From positions 1-24,570 of the forward strand of contig CAMNDM010000051.1 in assembly GCA_946535435.1 (NCBI GenBank): a stretch of 24,570 nucleotides of DNA, read 5' to 3'. Made by a program: the position numbers and the translations under genes. The notes beneath the pieces were generated by a model. That model saw only the letters and a program-made list of their open reading frames with translations, made no database searches and had not been told where the DNA came from. This document shows, piece after piece, positions 23,310 through 24,570 of the stretch; positions within the stretch are counted from its first letter, which is position 1; each line of letters starts with the position of its first letter. This stretch comes from Physcocola sp002396385 (GTDB taxonomy: Bacteria > Bacteroidota > Bacteroidia > Bacteroidales > Paludibacteraceae).

Positions 23310-24290
23310 ATGATTTACAAAAAAGATATTTTAGGAGACGATTCAGATATTATTTGTAAAAAACTAAGGTCACTTACAAAAAATAATTACATAAAATTAC
23401 CTAAGTATATTTCGTTCAAAATTGATAACAATACGCTAGAGGTATATTTACAAGAACAGTCTAATTGTGAGAATAAGGTTGTAGAAATCATGCAAGATGA
23501 TAATGCTACATTTGAAGGTTGGAGTGTTGTTCTTAAGGCATGGTTGAAAGAAATCGAAATTGTAGTATTGAAATGGGATATTCCCTCAAAGATGGTATTA
23601 AAAGAAGAGACTCATTATAATCGTTTCTTATATCGAGTTATAAGAATGTTAGATTCTTATTCTTGGTTTAAAATAGATGCTTCTCTTATAAATGAAGTGG
23701 AGAATTTCAAAAATGGTTTAACTGATTTGGAGATAAATTTCGGAACAAAGGGCCCAGAAAAGAAATTAAAACATGGAGGGGAATATGGTGAAAATGCCGT
23801 TGAATATGACATGGTTCATAGTTTAAAGAAAAATATGTGTGATCATTATGATATTGATGTAATAAACCACCAATTACCTGTTGGAATAAAAAAAGCAGGG
23901 GAACAATTTTTATCAGGCTATCAAGCAGCCATAGATATATATGGATATAAGGCGAATGAATTTACCCTAATTGAATTAAAGTACAAAAAAAATAATAAGG
24001 TCGGTATCATATCAGAACTGTTTCTTTATACACAAATAATAAAAGATTTAATAAGAGGAGTCATCAGCACACCAAAGGTTAAAGGAAGTCGGAACAATGA
24101 TTTTTTTTCTATATGTAAAGACATAAAAACCATTCATGCTCGAATGTTGGCAGATACTTTTCATCCACTTTTAATGAATCAGGCAGTATTTGACATATTG
24201 AATAATTGTAAACAAGACGATATTCTCATTGATTACAATAAGAGTTCATACATATTTTCCATTTCACCAGAAACACTTATTTTTATTTGA
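23310..24290 (+). CDS. putative PD-(D/E)XK nuclease of unrecognised family
   Basis: The 326-residue protein is not recognised as a named family. A C-terminal segment looks like a PD-(D/E)XK nuclease core: glutamate E166 in GENAVEYDMVHSLKK, aspartate D209 in QAAIDIYGY, then IELKYKK with E222 and K224, and a following helix with SELFLYTQ (Q242), in the correct order and spacing. The N-terminal 150 residues are without clear motifs and may bind a target or partner. There is no signal peptide or membrane segment. The coding DNA is clearly AT-richer than the genes to the left, which points to recent transfer. The next gene starts five bases after its stop, so they form an operon. A role in restriction or other phage defence is inference only. 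Confidence 0.7.
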   Translation: MIYKKDILGDDSDIICKKLRSLTKNNYIKLPKYISFKIDNNTLEVYLQEQSNCENKVVEIMQDDNATFEGWSVVLKAWLKEIEIVVLKWDIPSKMVLKEETHYNRFLYRVIRMLDSYSWFKIDASLINEVENFKNGLTDLEINFGTKGPEKKLKHGGEYGENAVEYDMVHSLKKNMCDHYDIDVINHQLPVGIKKAGEQFLSGYQAAIDIYGYKANEFTLIELKYKKNNKVGIISELFLYTQIIKDLIRGVISTPKVKGSRNNDFFSICKDIKTIHARMLADTFHPLLMNQAVFDILNNCKQDDILIDYNKSSYIFSISPETLIFI

Positions 24291-24295
24291 ATTAA

Positions 24296-24550
24296 ATGCA
24301 AAAAAACACAACATACAAAAAATTACAAGGTGAAAAACAAGCGTCTCTTATAGAAAAAGGCTCACCTGTTTTTTATGGTGCAAAAAATAGAGGGAATGTT
24401 CTTCTGTATTCTGATAAAGAAAAGAATCTATTCGAGCCAATTCGATCTTCTGTTCTAAGCTATATGAAAGAGGAAGGTATCTTATGGTGGAAAATGCCAG
24501 CTGAAGTAAATACAGAAGTGGAAAAAACGGAGCATGCCCACCCACTCTAA
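24296..24550 (+). CDS. small hypothetical protein coupled to the nuclease-like gene
   Basis: This 84-residue protein starts five bases after the nuclease-like gene's stop and shares its AT-rich composition. Notable is a segment LFEPIRSSVLSYMKEEGILWWKMP (split: about residues 45-68) with paired tryptophans; no family is recognised. The frame ends at TAA at 24548-24550, 20 bases before the window edge. Because the last 12 or so codons are less AT-rich and another frame stays open to the edge, the protein might be a truncated or frameshifted start of a longer gene; this cannot be settled here. Confidence 0.55.
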   Translation: MQKNTTYKKLQGEKQASLIEKGSPVFYGAKNRGNVLLYSDKEKNLFEPIRSSVLSYMKEEGILWWKMPAEVNTEVEKTEHAHPL

Positions 24551-24570
24551 CGGGTGAAAAGGGACAGAAA

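Overview
The window looks like a chromosomal segment from a member of the Bacteroidales (Bacteroidota). The evidence is Bacteroidota-type promoters (TTG, 18-20 bases, TAnnTTTG), few recognisable Shine-Dalgarno sequences, a BspA-like leucine-rich repeat protein, a DapL-like aminotransferase, and two PurF-like proteins of an unusual kind. Family or genus cannot be decided from the sequence alone. No rRNA, tRNA, CRISPR array or insertion sequence was seen.

Layout. Bases 1-64 hold no assignable gene. From 65 to 3397 three genes run on the minus strand: tRNA-modification GTPase mnmE, a YpfJ-type neutral zinc metallopeptidase and an EamA/DMT exporter. From 3517 to 8553 the genes run on the plus strand: a secreted BspA-type LRR protein fused to a TonB C-terminal domain, a coupled 160-residue protein of unknown function, glyA, a small lipoprotein, and a Fur-family regulator whose promoter lies between two identical-type 13-bp palindromes. 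uvrB (minus) converges on the regulator. It is divergent from a lone FecCD-type ABC permease (plus), which shares a two-way terminator with clpC (minus).

From 14521 to 20130 lies a minus-strand, probably co-transcribed cluster: a divergent DapL-like aminotransferase, a 624-residue PurF-like amidotransferase and a class A penicillin-binding protein. A 514-base intergenic region then carries the cluster's promoter, a self-contained promoter-to-terminator unit that looks like a small RNA gene, and a separate promoter with a structured leader for a second PurF-like protein (20645-22054, plus). The two PurF-like proteins complement each other. The first keeps the glutaminase residues but lacks the C-terminal Fe-S cysteine pair. 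The second has lost the glutaminase nucleophile and its helpers but keeps all four predicted Fe-S cysteines and the PRPP motif.

The right end changes character. An Rpn-type PD-(D/E)XK nuclease/transposase-related gene (minus) with a tandem 21-bp coding repeat is followed by markedly AT-rich DNA (from about 23190). That DNA carries a likely PD-(D/E)XK nuclease of unrecognised family and a coupled 84-residue protein, and looks horizontally acquired, perhaps part of a defence locus that continues outside the window.

Functionally most of the window is housekeeping: tRNA modification, one-carbon metabolism, DNA repair, proteolysis, cell wall synthesis and purine synthesis. The parts most worth a second look are the PurF-like pair with its divergent aminotransferase, the small RNA unit between them, and the AT-rich nuclease pair.
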